From: an uncultured Christensenellaceae bacterium
GTDB taxonomy: Bacteria; Bacillota; Clostridia; Christensenellales; Christensenellaceae
Assembly: GCA_910588425.1 (NCBI GenBank)
Contig: CAJUPM010000011.1
Coordinates: forward strand, 1 to 64,000
Length of the DNA: 64,000 nucleotides
Direction of reading: 5' to 3'
The notes under the pieces were generated by a model, which was not told the origin of the DNA, did no database searches, and saw nothing but the letters and a program-made list of their open reading frames with translations. The position numbers and the translations under genes were made by a program. Positions 7,781-15,270 of the stretch are shown here, piece after piece (within the stretch, counting starts at the first letter, position 1; every line of letters starts with the position of its first letter).

Positions 7781-8842
7781 TTATGCGTCTGCGGCATCGT
7801 ACTGGGAGCGATCCATGATGTGAATATCATCCGGATCCAGCGTGATGCCTACCCGGCTGCCCACCTCGGCAGGATCCGTGCTCTGCACCAGCCATTCGTG
7901 GCCATCTTCGCCCTGAATGCGGATCTCATAGTGCACGCCCATAAAGACAAGGGAGGTAACCACGCCGTTGATGGTGCTTTCGCTGGGCTCGGCCAGCTTG
8001 ATATCCTCCGGGCGGATGACGACGACGATGTTCTCATCCTCGTTATAGCCCCGGTCCACACACTCGAATTCCCGGCCGGAGAATGCCACGAGATAGTCTC
8101 TGCGCATTTTGCCGTATAAAATGTTGCTTTCACCGATGAAATCGGCCACGAAGGAGTTTACCGGCTCGTTATAGATGCCCACAGGCGTATCGATCTGCTG
8201 GATCATGCCCTCATCCATGACGGCGATGGTATCCGACATAGAGAGCGCCTCCTCCTGATCGTGGGTTACATAGACGAACGTGATGCCCAGCTGCTTTTGC
8301 ATGCGCTTTAATTCCAGCTGCATATCCTTGCGGAATTTCAGATCCAGCGCGCCCAGCGGCTCATCCAGCAGTAGCACTTCCGGCTCGTTGACCAGCGCCC
8401 GGGCAATGGCGACGCGCTGCATCTGGCCGCCCGAAAGCTTGTCGATGCTGCGGTCCTCATAGCCCGCCAGGCCGACCAGTTTAAGCATATCCTTGACTTT
8501 CTTCTCGATATTCTGCTTGCTCATTTTCTTGATCTTCAGGCCAAAGGCGATGTTGTCGAACACATCCATATGCGGGAAAAGGGCATAGCGCTGGAAAACG
8601 GTATTGAGCTTGCGCTTATAGGGAGGCGTCGCCACAATGGATTTGCCTTCAAAGAGGATATCGCCGGAGGTCGGCGTCTCAAAGCCGCCCAGCAGGCGGA
8701 GCATGGTCGTCTTGCCGCAGCCCGAAGGGCCGAGCAGTGTTAAAAACTCGTTTTTGCGGATATAGAGATTGATATTGGATAAAACCTCTACGCCGTCGAA
8801 CTCCTTATAGACGTTTTTGAATAGGATGAGCTGGTTAGACAC
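7781..8842 (-). CDS. potA: spermidine/putrescine ABC transporter ATP-binding protein
   Basis: 353-residue ATPase that powers polyamine uptake. Walker A GPSGCGKTT (about residue 38), Q-loop, signature LSGGQMQRVAIARAL, Walker B LLLDEPLGALD and the switch His in YVTHDQEEA are all intact. The C-terminal third (from about 240) is a TOBE regulatory domain, ending with the DIHIMDRSQ stretch. It follows the regulator gene after 37 nt and leads the transporter genes. Confidence 0.94.
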   Translation of the reverse strand: MSNQLILFKNVYKEFDGVEVLSNINLYIRKNEFLTLLGPSGCGKTTMLRLLGGFETPTSGDILFEGKSIVATPPYKRKLNTVFQRYALFPHMDVFDNIAFGLKIKKMSKQNIEKKVKDMLKLVGLAGYEDRSIDKLSGGQMQRVAIARALVNEPEVLLLDEPLGALDLKFRKDMQLELKRMQKQLGITFVYVTHDQEEALSMSDTIAVMDEGMIQQIDTPVGIYNEPVNSFVADFIGESNILYGKMRRDYLVAFSGREFECVDRGYNEDENIVVVIRPEDIKLAEPSESTINGVVTSLVFMGVHYEIRIQGEDGHEWLVQSTDPAEVGSRVGITLDPDDIHIMDRSQYDAADA

Positions 8843-8879
8843 TTGGTTTTCCTCCCCGATAAAATAGCGCCTTTCGGCC

Positions 8880-9422
8880 TTAGAAACTGGGCGGTGTAGA
8901 GACCCAGATGATTTTTGCTTCGCTTCTGCCGCGGTTTTCGATGTAGTGCGGAGCAGAGGGCTTGAAATAGAACGAGCAGTTTTTCTTCAGTTTATGCCGC
9001 GCGCTCCCGATGTGCAGAACTGCCGAGCCAGAGAGCACATAGCCGAATTCCTCGCCTTCATGCGGCTCATCCGGCTCTGAACTGGCGCCGGGCGCCAGAG
9101 TAAACAGGATGGGCTCCAGCTGGTTTTTCTGGGCGTTTGGGATGAGCCATAAAATGCTGGAATTCTCATCCACCTTTTCGAACATATCCGCCTCGGAAAA
9201 GACGATCTTCTCATCTGCCGTCTCGGTAAAAAATTCTCCCGGCGTCGTCCCCAGGCATTCGAGAATATCCACCAGGGTAACGATGGAAGGGGAAGTCTGG
9301 TCCCGCTCCAACTGGGAGATGAAGCCCTTGGAGAGCTCGGCGCGGTCGGCCAGCTCTTCTTGGGTCAGGCCATATCTGAGCCGGAGACTCTTGATTTTCG
9401 CTCCGATTTTGGTGATATCCAT
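8880..9422 (-). CDS. XRE-family regulator with cupin domain, PuuR-like
   Basis: 180-residue regulator: an N-terminal XRE helix-turn-helix (about residues 7-62, IKSLRLRYGLTQEELADRAELSKGFISQLERD) and a C-terminal cupin (about 105-176, including PDEPHEGEEFGYVLSG and FKPSAPHYIENRG). This architecture is common beside pot operons, where it senses polyamines; that role is inferred here. It is the first gene of the pot transcript and probably represses its own promoter. Two copies of a 17-bp palindrome lie upstream. Confidence 0.85.
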   Translation of the reverse strand: MDITKIGAKIKSLRLRYGLTQEELADRAELSKGFISQLERDQTSPSIVTLVDILECLGTTPGEFFTETADEKIVFSEADMFEKVDENSSILWLIPNAQKNQLEPILFTLAPGASSEPDEPHEGEEFGYVLSGSAVLHIGSARHKLKKNCSFYFKPSAPHYIENRGRSEAKIIWVSTPPSF

Positions 9423-9459
9423 GCGGCCTCCATAAAAGTTTCCATATATTAAACATTTG

Positions 9460-9476
9460 GTTTACAAATGCTAAAC
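9460..9476. promoter_or_regulatory. operator-like palindrome 1 upstream of the pot regulator
   Basis: GTTTACAAATGCTAAAC is an imperfect inverted repeat of GTTTA and TAAAC half-sites. It lies 38 nt before the regulator start, within its 5' untranslated region, and an additional TAAAC half-site at 9450-9454 adjoins it. A near-identical copy occurs at 9640-9656. I infer binding by the adjacent XRE regulator. Confidence 0.55.
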
Positions 9477-9487
9477 GAAACAGATAT

Positions 9488-9517
9488 AATTTAATCAGAA
9501 TGGAAGAGAAAAGTCAA
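9488..9517 (-). promoter_or_regulatory. promoter for the regulator-potABCD operon
   Basis: On the minus strand TTGACT (9512-9517) and TAAATT (9488-9493) are separated by 18 nt. The -10 box is weak, so the assignment is tentative; a TATATC hexamer slightly downstream is an alternative. Confidence 0.45.
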
Positions 9518-9639
9518 TAGATTTTTGACAAAAACCGATAAAAATTTTTGAGCAGAAAAAAAGTGCGGAATTTTCCCGAAGCAAAGGAAAATTTTCGCAA
9601 TTTATATTTTTGAGAAAAAGCAGGAAAGTGCATGAAAAA

Positions 9640-9656
9640 GTTTAGAAATACTAAAC
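9640..9656. promoter_or_regulatory. operator-like palindrome 2
   Basis: GTTTAGAAATACTAAAC matches the site at 9460-9476 at 15 of 17 positions with the same half-site spacing. It lies upstream of the -35 box of the pot promoter, about 180 bp from site 1, which would allow looping. The surrounding 9518-9720 stretch is A-rich on the plus strand and holds no convincing gene. Confidence 0.5.
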
Positions 9657-9724
9657 ATAAAAAGGCGCGGAGGACGAGAGGAAAAGTTAGAAGAGAAAAG
9701 CGCAGACAGCCAAAAAAATGCAAA

Positions 9725-9756
9725 CAAAAAAGAGCGGGAATTTCCCGCTCTTTTTT
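9725..9756. terminator. terminator after fba
   Basis: AAAAAAGAGCGGGAAA and TTTCCCGCTCTTTTTT form a 16-bp perfect hairpin just beyond the fba stop codon. Its symmetry lets it work on both strands. Confidence 0.9.
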
Positions 9757-9765
9757 ATCAGAAAC

Positions 9766-10701
9766 TTACGCTTTGCCGTTGCAGCCCAGAACGTTGAGCA
9801 GCTTGTGGCGAACCATCTCTTTGATGGCGGCTCTCGCCGGCTTGAGGTACTGGCGGGGGTCGAAATCAGAGGGGTTCTCGGCGAAGTGCTTGCGGACGGC
9901 AGCCGTCATCGCAAGGCGCAGGTCGGAGTCGATGTTGATTTTGCAGACGGCCATGCTGGCAGCCTGGCGGAGCATCTCTTCCGGAACGCCCAGAGCGCCG
10001 TCCATCTTGCCGCCGTATTTGTTGATCTCGTCAACAAACTCGGGGATGACAGAGCTTGCGCCGTGCAGAACGATGGGGAAGCCGGGAAGCAGCTCGCTGA
10101 CTTTCTCGAGAATATCGAAGCGCAGCTGGGGCTTGGTGCCGGGCTTGAACTTGTAAGCGCCGTGGCTCGTGCCGATGGCGATAGCCAGGGAGTCGACGCC
10201 CGTCTTGGAGACGAACTCGTTGACTTCTTCCGGCTGCGTATAGGAAGAATCCTCTTTCTTTACTTTAACTTCATCCTCGACGCCGGCCAGGCGGCCCAGC
10301 TCACCCTCGACGACTACGCCTCGATCGTGCGCATACTCGACGACTTTCCGGGTCAGCGCGACGTTCTCCTCGAAAGGCAGGTGCGAGCCGTCGATCATGA
10401 CGGAAGTGAAACCGCCGTCGATGCAGCTCTTGCAGGTCTCGAACGAATCGCCGTGGTCGAGATGCAGGCAGATGGGAAGGCCGGTATCTTCGATGGCAGC
10501 TTCCACCAGCTTGGTGAGGTATACGGGCTTCGCGTAGTTGCGGGCGCCCTTGGAAACCTGAAGGATCAGCGGAGCATTTTCTTCCTTGGCCGCCTCGGTG
10601 ATTCCCTGGATGATCTCCATGTTATTGACGTTGAAAGCGCCGATGGCGTATCCGCCCTCGTATGCCTTCTTAAACATCTCTGTCGTTGTAACTAATGGCA
10701 T
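9766..10701 (-). CDS. fba: class II fructose-bisphosphate aldolase
   Basis: 311-residue zinc-dependent glycolytic enzyme that interconverts fructose 1,6-bisphosphate with dihydroxyacetone phosphate and glyceraldehyde 3-phosphate. Visible zinc and substrate motifs include HLDHGDSFETCKSCIDGGF (His ligands and Asp), GELGRLAGVEDE, SHGAYKF, and LHGASSVIPEF followed by NINSD-type KINIDSDLR. Length and motifs match the short class IIA/IIB aldolase of Clostridia. It is a single gene with its own terminator. Confidence 0.95.
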   Translation of the reverse strand: MPLVTTTEMFKKAYEGGYAIGAFNVNNMEIIQGITEAAKEENAPLILQVSKGARNYAKPVYLTKLVEAAIEDTGLPICLHLDHGDSFETCKSCIDGGFTSVMIDGSHLPFEENVALTRKVVEYAHDRGVVVEGELGRLAGVEDEVKVKKEDSSYTQPEEVNEFVSKTGVDSLAIAIGTSHGAYKFKPGTKPQLRFDILEKVSELLPGFPIVLHGASSVIPEFVDEINKYGGKMDGALGVPEEMLRQAASMAVCKINIDSDLRLAMTAAVRKHFAENPSDFDPRQYLKPARAAIKEMVRHKLLNVLGCNGKA

Positions 10702-10793
10702 GACTTTTCCTCCTGTTTTGAAAAACTCTATACCCTTATTGTGCCATATCTTAGAAAAATATCAAGAGTTTTCCCTAAAAATCTGTGCAAGGT

Positions 10794-10822
10794 TTGTCTT
10801 TTTTGGGGCGCCGGGGTATAAT
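10794..10822 (+). promoter_or_regulatory. promoter for the glycosyltransferase leader
   Basis: TTGTCT (10794-10799) and a perfect TATAAT (10817-10822) are 17 nt apart, about 155 nt before the glycosyltransferase start. Confidence 0.65.
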
Positions 10823-10827
10823 AACCT

Positions 10828-10975
10828 CACGGCGTACTCCGAAGTAAAGCTTCGGATGCCTGAGAGGCTATTGAACCATGGCGCCGCTCCGCTTTGCCGC
10901 GGCGCTGAAAGAAGAAGCAAGCTGGCGTTTACATTTGTCATGGTATCATAAAGCCAGAATATCCCAAAAGGAGCT
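10828..10975 (+). promoter_or_regulatory. structured 5' leader, possible riboswitch (unassigned)
   Basis: This untranslated leader contains an arrangement that can fold as a three-way junction: CGGCG near 10831 with CGCCG near 10883 as the closing stem, a CCGAAG/CTTCGG hairpin and a GCC/GGC hairpin with a TGAGA loop. The CGCCGC strand can instead pair with GCGGCG about 20 nt downstream, a mutually exclusive stem. A further CTGGC/GCCAG stem ends near the ribosome site. I recognise no known riboswitch class. Confidence 0.4.
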
Positions 10976-10978
10976 GCA

Positions 10979-11896
10979 ATGAAAAAAATATCCATTATCA
11001 TTCCCTGTTTCAATGAGCAGGAAGTGATTGAACAGACGTATGCGCGGCTGCGCGGTTTGGCTTTGCCGGAGTTTGAAAAGGAAATTATTTTTATCGACGA
11101 CGGCAGCCGGGATCGCACGCCTGAAATCCTGAAAAACTTGGCGGCGCAGGACAGCCAGGTGCGCGTACTGCTGTTTGCCAAAAATTTTGGCCATCAGCCG
11201 GCTGTTTCCGCAGGCATTGCGCATTGCACAGGCGATGCGGCTGTCGTCATTGATGCGGATTTGCAGGATCCGCCAGAGCTGATTCCGGAGATGATCGAAA
11301 GATGGCAGGCCGGCAACGATATCGTCTATGGCAAGAGGGCAAAGCGCAAAGGCGAGACTATCTTTAAAAAGCTGACAGCCTGGGGCTATTACCGCGTTCT
11401 GAACATGCTGGGCGGCAGCTATATTCCCAAAGACACCGGGGATTTCCGGCTCATCGATAGAAAGGTCTGCGACTACCTGAATTCGCTTTCCGAGCACAAC
11501 CGGTTTTTGCGCGGGCTGACGGCCTGGGCGGGCTTCCGTTCCTGTCCGGTGGAATATGTGCGCGATGAGCGGGCGGCGGGGGAGACAAAATACACGCTCA
11601 AAAAGATGTTCCGCCTGGCGGGCGACGGCATTGCCGCCTTTTCGGACAAGCCCCTCAAGCTGCCGCTGTATTTCGGCATCGCGCTGATGAGTCTCTCTCT
11701 GCTCTATCTCGTTCTAAGTATTGTGCTGGCGGCGCTCTCTGTCTGGCCGGTCTGGCATGCGCTGTTTGCGGTAAGTTTCGCGCTTATTTCCCTGCTCAGC
11801 ATATTCATTGGCGTTATGGGCATGTATCTGGGCAGGATGTATGATGAAGCGAAGAACCGGCCGCTTTATATGATAAGAGAAAAGGTCAACTTCTAA
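10979..11896 (+). CDS. family 2 glycosyltransferase, GtrB/DPM1-like
   Basis: 305-residue membrane glycosyltransferase. The GT-A domain opens with ISIIIPCFNEQEVI, has the nucleotide-sugar motifs IDDGSRD and DADLQDPPE, and DTGDFRLIDRKV typical of dolichol-phosphate-mannose synthase relatives. Two C-terminal hydrophobic spans (about residues 230-280) anchor it. Such enzymes transfer a sugar to undecaprenyl phosphate for later use outside the membrane. No flippase or acceptor-modifying gene is next to it. GGAG lies 6 nt before the ATG; a long structured leader precedes it. Confidence 0.85.
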   Translation: MKKISIIIPCFNEQEVIEQTYARLRGLALPEFEKEIIFIDDGSRDRTPEILKNLAAQDSQVRVLLFAKNFGHQPAVSAGIAHCTGDAAVVIDADLQDPPELIPEMIERWQAGNDIVYGKRAKRKGETIFKKLTAWGYYRVLNMLGGSYIPKDTGDFRLIDRKVCDYLNSLSEHNRFLRGLTAWAGFRSCPVEYVRDERAAGETKYTLKKMFRLAGDGIAAFSDKPLKLPLYFGIALMSLSLLYLVLSIVLAALSVWPVWHALFAVSFALISLLSIFIGVMGMYLGRMYDEAKNRPLYMIREKVNF

Positions 11897-11916
11897 GGCG
11901 CATAAGGAGGACGATT

Positions 11917-13032
11917 TTGAAAGATCCGAGAATGACAAAACTGGCGGAAAACCTGGTGCGGTATTCCTGCCAGCTCAGGCCGGGGGAGAAGGTCTTGATC
12001 GAGACATTCGACTGCCCGGATTTCGTGGCCGAGGCGCTGGTGCGCGCGGCATATGAGGCAGGGGCGCGCCCGTTTTTCCAGGCACACCGCACGAAGATCA
12101 TGCGGCAATGGCTGCTTGGGGCGGATCGGCAGCAGATTGAGCAGCTGGCGGCATGGGATGCGGCGCGCATGAGCGAGATGGATGCCTATATCTCCCTGCG
12201 CGGCAACGACAACTTCATGGAGAATGCGGATATTCCGCCCGAAACAGACGATCTCTATCAGTCCATCTATTTTAAAAAGGTGCACCACGAGATCCGCGTG
12301 GCCAAAACCAAGTGGTGCGTCCTGCGCTACCCAAGCCCATCTATGGCGCAGCTTTCGGGCATGAGCACAGAGGCTTTTGAAGATTTCTATTTCGACGTCT
12401 GCAATCTGGATTACGGCAAAATGGACCAGGCGATGGAGCCGCTCAAAGAGCTCATGGACCGGACGGACCGCGTCCGGCTGGTTGGCCCGGGGACGGACCT
12501 TTGCTTCTCCATCAAAGGCATTGGAGCCATCAAGTGCGCGGGAAATAAGAACATCCCGGATGGGGAAGTCTATACAGCGCCGGTGCGGGACAGCGTCAAC
12601 GGGACGATCTCGTTCAACACGCCCAGCCGCTATTCGGGATTCACGTTCGATTCGGTTTCCCTGACGCTCAAAGACGGGAAGATTATCGGGAGCACTTCCA
12701 ACAACCCGGAGCGCATGGACAAGATCCTCAATCTGGATGAGGGCGCGCGCTATATCGGCGAATTTGCCATCGGCGTGAACCCGCATATCAAAAAAGCCAT
12801 GTGCGAGACGCTGTTCGACGAGAAAATCGCCGGCTCCATCCATTTTACGCCCGGCGCGGCCTATGAAGATGCGTTCAATGGCAACGTCAGTGCGGTGCAC
12901 TGGGATCTGGTGCTCATTCAGACGCCCGAATACGGCGGCGGGGAGATCTATTTTGACGACGTTTTAGTGCGCAAAGACGGCCGGTTTGTGCTGCCCGAGC
13001 TTTTGGGGCTCAACCCCGAGAACCTGGCATAG
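11917..13032 (+). CDS. aminopeptidase, M29 family
   Basis: 371-residue metallopeptidase that removes N-terminal amino acids, likely in peptide turnover in the cytosol. Family metal-ligand regions are visible: GEFAIGVNPHIK, SIHFTPGAAYED, and the HWDLVLIQTPE block near the end. The start is a TTG at 11917 with AAGGAGG seven bases upstream; the first ATG in frame is only five codons later but lacks its own site. It follows the glycosyltransferase by 20 nt and may be cotranscribed. Confidence 0.85.
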   Translation: MKDPRMTKLAENLVRYSCQLRPGEKVLIETFDCPDFVAEALVRAAYEAGARPFFQAHRTKIMRQWLLGADRQQIEQLAAWDAARMSEMDAYISLRGNDNFMENADIPPETDDLYQSIYFKKVHHEIRVAKTKWCVLRYPSPSMAQLSGMSTEAFEDFYFDVCNLDYGKMDQAMEPLKELMDRTDRVRLVGPGTDLCFSIKGIGAIKCAGNKNIPDGEVYTAPVRDSVNGTISFNTPSRYSGFTFDSVSLTLKDGKIIGSTSNNPERMDKILNLDEGARYIGEFAIGVNPHIKKAMCETLFDEKIAGSIHFTPGAAYEDAFNGNVSAVHWDLVLIQTPEYGGGEIYFDDVLVRKDGRFVLPELLGLNPENLA

Positions 13033-13082
13033 CCTGGCGGCTGTTTTCAGGCAAAAAAGCCAAAATATCGTCTGTTTAGCGC

Positions 13083-13111
13083 TTGAAAATGAATCTGCGT
13101 TATACTATAAT
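13083..13111 (+). promoter_or_regulatory. promoter for gapA
   Basis: TTGAAA (13083-13088) and TATAAT (13106-13111) are exactly 17 nt apart, about 90 nt before the gapA start. Confidence 0.75.
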
Positions 13112-13199
13112 AAAAGTGGACTGGCCGGTGGCCAGCCGAAATTTGCTGAATTACATTTTATCATATTAAAATGTATGAAAAATTAGGAGGATATGTAAC

Positions 13200-14210
13200 A
13201 TGGCAATTAAAGTTGGTATCAACGGTTTTGGTCGTATCGGCCGCCTTGTGTTCCGTGCGACGGTTGAGAACCCCAATGTTGAAGTTGTCGCTATCAACGA
13301 CCCCTTCATCGATCCCGAGTATATGGTTTATATGCTCACTTATGATACGGTTCATGGCCGTTTCAAGGGCGAGGCTTCTGCGAAAGACGGCGCTATCGTT
13401 GTCAACGGCAAGGAGATCAAAGTTTTCGCAGAGATGAATCCTGCGGATATCAAATGGGCTGACTGCGGCGCTGAGTATATCGTCGAGTCCACGGGCGCAT
13501 TCACCACGACGGAGAAAGCTTCCGCGCACTTCGCCGGCGGCGCAAAGAAGGTTGTCATTTCTGCTCCTTCCTCCGATGCTCCGATGTTCGTTATGGGCGT
13601 CAACAACGACAAATACACTTCCGATATGAAGGTTGTCTCCAATGCTTCCTGCACGACGAACTGCCTGGCTCCTCTGGCAAAAGTCATCAACGACAAGTTC
13701 GGCATCGTTGAGGGCCTGATGACCACGGTTCACGCAACCACGGCAACCCAGAAGACGGTTGACGGCCCCTCCAAGAAGGACTGGAGAGGCGGCAGAGGCG
13801 CTGCTTTCAACATCATTCCTTCCTCCACGGGCGCTGCAAAAGCTGTCGGCAAGGTCATTCCTGAGCTGAACGGCAAACTGACGGGCATGGCATTCCGCGT
13901 TCCGACGGCAGACGTTTCTGTTGTCGACCTGACCTGCCGCCTGGCAAAACCCGCGACCTATGAGGAGATCAAGGCTGCAGTTAAGGCTGCTTCCGAGAAC
14001 GAGCTCAAGGGCATCATGGGCTACACCGAGGATAAGGTCGTTTCTTCCGACTTCATCTCCGACGCCAGAACCTCCATCTTCGATGCAGACGCTGGTATCG
14101 CCCTGAACGACAATTTCGTCAAGCTGGTTTCTTGGTATGACAATGAGTGGGGCTACTCCAACAAAGTTGTCAACCTCATCGAGCACATGGCGAAGGTCGA
14201 CGCTCAGTAA
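13200..14210 (+). CDS. gapA: glyceraldehyde-3-phosphate dehydrogenase, type I
   Basis: 336-residue glycolytic enzyme that oxidises and phosphorylates glyceraldehyde 3-phosphate with NAD. The Rossmann motif NGFGRIGRL (about residues 8-16), the catalytic site SNASCTTNCLAP with the active Cys, and the SWYDNEWGYSNKVV C-terminal block are all present. Codon use is strongly biased, as expected for a highly expressed gene. It has its own promoter and terminator; no pgk or tpi follows. Confidence 0.97.
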   Translation: MAIKVGINGFGRIGRLVFRATVENPNVEVVAINDPFIDPEYMVYMLTYDTVHGRFKGEASAKDGAIVVNGKEIKVFAEMNPADIKWADCGAEYIVESTGAFTTTEKASAHFAGGAKKVVISAPSSDAPMFVMGVNNDKYTSDMKVVSNASCTTNCLAPLAKVINDKFGIVEGLMTTVHATTATQKTVDGPSKKDWRGGRGAAFNIIPSSTGAAKAVGKVIPELNGKLTGMAFRVPTADVSVVDLTCRLAKPATYEEIKAAVKAASENELKGIMGYTEDKVVSSDFISDARTSIFDADAGIALNDNFVKLVSWYDNEWGYSNKVVNLIEHMAKVDAQ

Positions 14211-14256
14211 GAAAAGCAAAAAAGATGCTTTGGCATCTGAATATGTGCTGATTTGC

Positions 14257-14284
14257 GGCAGAGCCTATAGGCTCTGCCGTTTTT
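14257..14284 (+). terminator. terminator after gapA
   Basis: GGCAGAGCC and GGCTCTGCC pair around a TATA loop, followed by TTTTT. Confidence 0.9.
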
Positions 14285-14346
14285 ATATTATTTGCAAAAC
14301 CGGGATAGGATTTCCGGCAAAAATATTGTAGAATAAAGAGTAGGAT

Positions 14347-15192
14347 ATGACAAAGGAAGGAGAGCGTGGGCTCCGCCCATGCGGCAAAAAAATGGATGGC
14401 AATACCTATCCTGGATTTCGCGGAATGATCCGTGAATTTGAAGATATATTGGCTTGGTGGTGGATGGATGGGAGTCCCAAAAGGGATTACAAAGTGAAGT
14501 ATTATGGGGAGGGTTTTGACACCTCTCTGGATGCGAGCAGCTTGCCGCGGATTCGTTTTAGGCGCACCTACGATGTCAATTACTCCGGCTTTTTGCTCCG
14601 AAATAAAAACACGGTGGAAGAGGATCAGCTGCGGGCTTATTGCGTCCAAAATGGATTGACTTATAATATTAATTATTGGTCTAGGTACGTCTCGGTCTCC
14701 ATCTATGCGCCTAGCTATGAGACGCTGAAAAAATGCGCGCTGATGAAAAAGTTGCAGGAGATTTACCAGTGGCTGGGCGGCTATCTGGAAATTGCCCAAA
14801 AGTTTGCAGGCAATCCCATGATGGAGGAGATCAAGAAATATCAGCAAAAGAACTTCCTTTATAATGGAGAAATCATGCCATGGGGCGTCTCCTATCCGAG
14901 CACTTCGGATTCCGAAGGATATACCAGCGCAAGCGGCTCGTTCTCTTTTGCGAATTATGGCTATCGGAATTTGCAGTCGGAGGAGGAGATGATCGGCTTT
15001 ATGCTGGCCTATTGCGCAAAAGTGCAGTGGAACACCGAACCCAGGTATTTGAATCTCTATGGCATTCGCTGGCGCTATTATGACAATGAGGATATGCGCA
15101 AAGCGATTACTGTGATGCCAAGCTACTATGCGCGGGATCCGCTGGCCTATCAGCCGCCGGCGGAAAAGCCGCCGCTCAAGGATTTCTTTTAG
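14347..15192 (+). CDS. protein of unknown function, upstream of helicase-like gene
   Basis: 281 residues, not recognised. It is rich in aromatic residues (for example AWWWMDG near 36 and WRYYDNED near the end), has no signal peptide or membrane span and no catalytic motif I can name. The start at 14347 is uncertain: GTG at 14368, right after GGAAGGAG, and ATG at 14392 are alternatives. The next gene begins 78 nt downstream on the same strand, so the two may act together. The coding region looks less GC-rich than its neighbours, which could hint at transfer. Confidence 0.6.
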   Translation: MTKEGERGLRPCGKKMDGNTYPGFRGMIREFEDILAWWWMDGSPKRDYKVKYYGEGFDTSLDASSLPRIRFRRTYDVNYSGFLLRNKNTVEEDQLRAYCVQNGLTYNINYWSRYVSVSIYAPSYETLKKCALMKKLQEIYQWLGGYLEIAQKFAGNPMMEEIKKYQQKNFLYNGEIMPWGVSYPSTSDSEGYTSASGSFSFANYGYRNLQSEEEMIGFMLAYCAKVQWNTEPRYLNLYGIRWRYYDNEDMRKAITVMPSYYARDPLAYQPPAEKPPLKDFF

Positions 15193-15270
15193 AGCGTGCG
15201 GTTATGGGGCAAGGGATAGCGCCGGATAAAGGCGCGATCGCATGTAAGATTGGCGGAATGGAGAACTAGA

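Noticed and set aside
9461..9490. Plus-strand TTTACA-18-TATAAT promoter
   Set aside because: Good match, but it overlaps the divergent regulator region and leads to no gene on that strand; probably a by-product of A/T-rich palindromes.
9632..10156. Lys/Arg-rich plus-strand reading frame
   Set aside because: The first 30 codons are A-rich noise, then it runs through the fba terminator and antisense to fba; there is no ribosome site.
10828..10920. Possible TPP riboswitch, because CTGAGA and TTGAACC occur in the leader
   Set aside because: The rest of the TPP core, including the CTGATCTGG and GCGTAGGGA blocks and the correct order of helices, is missing.
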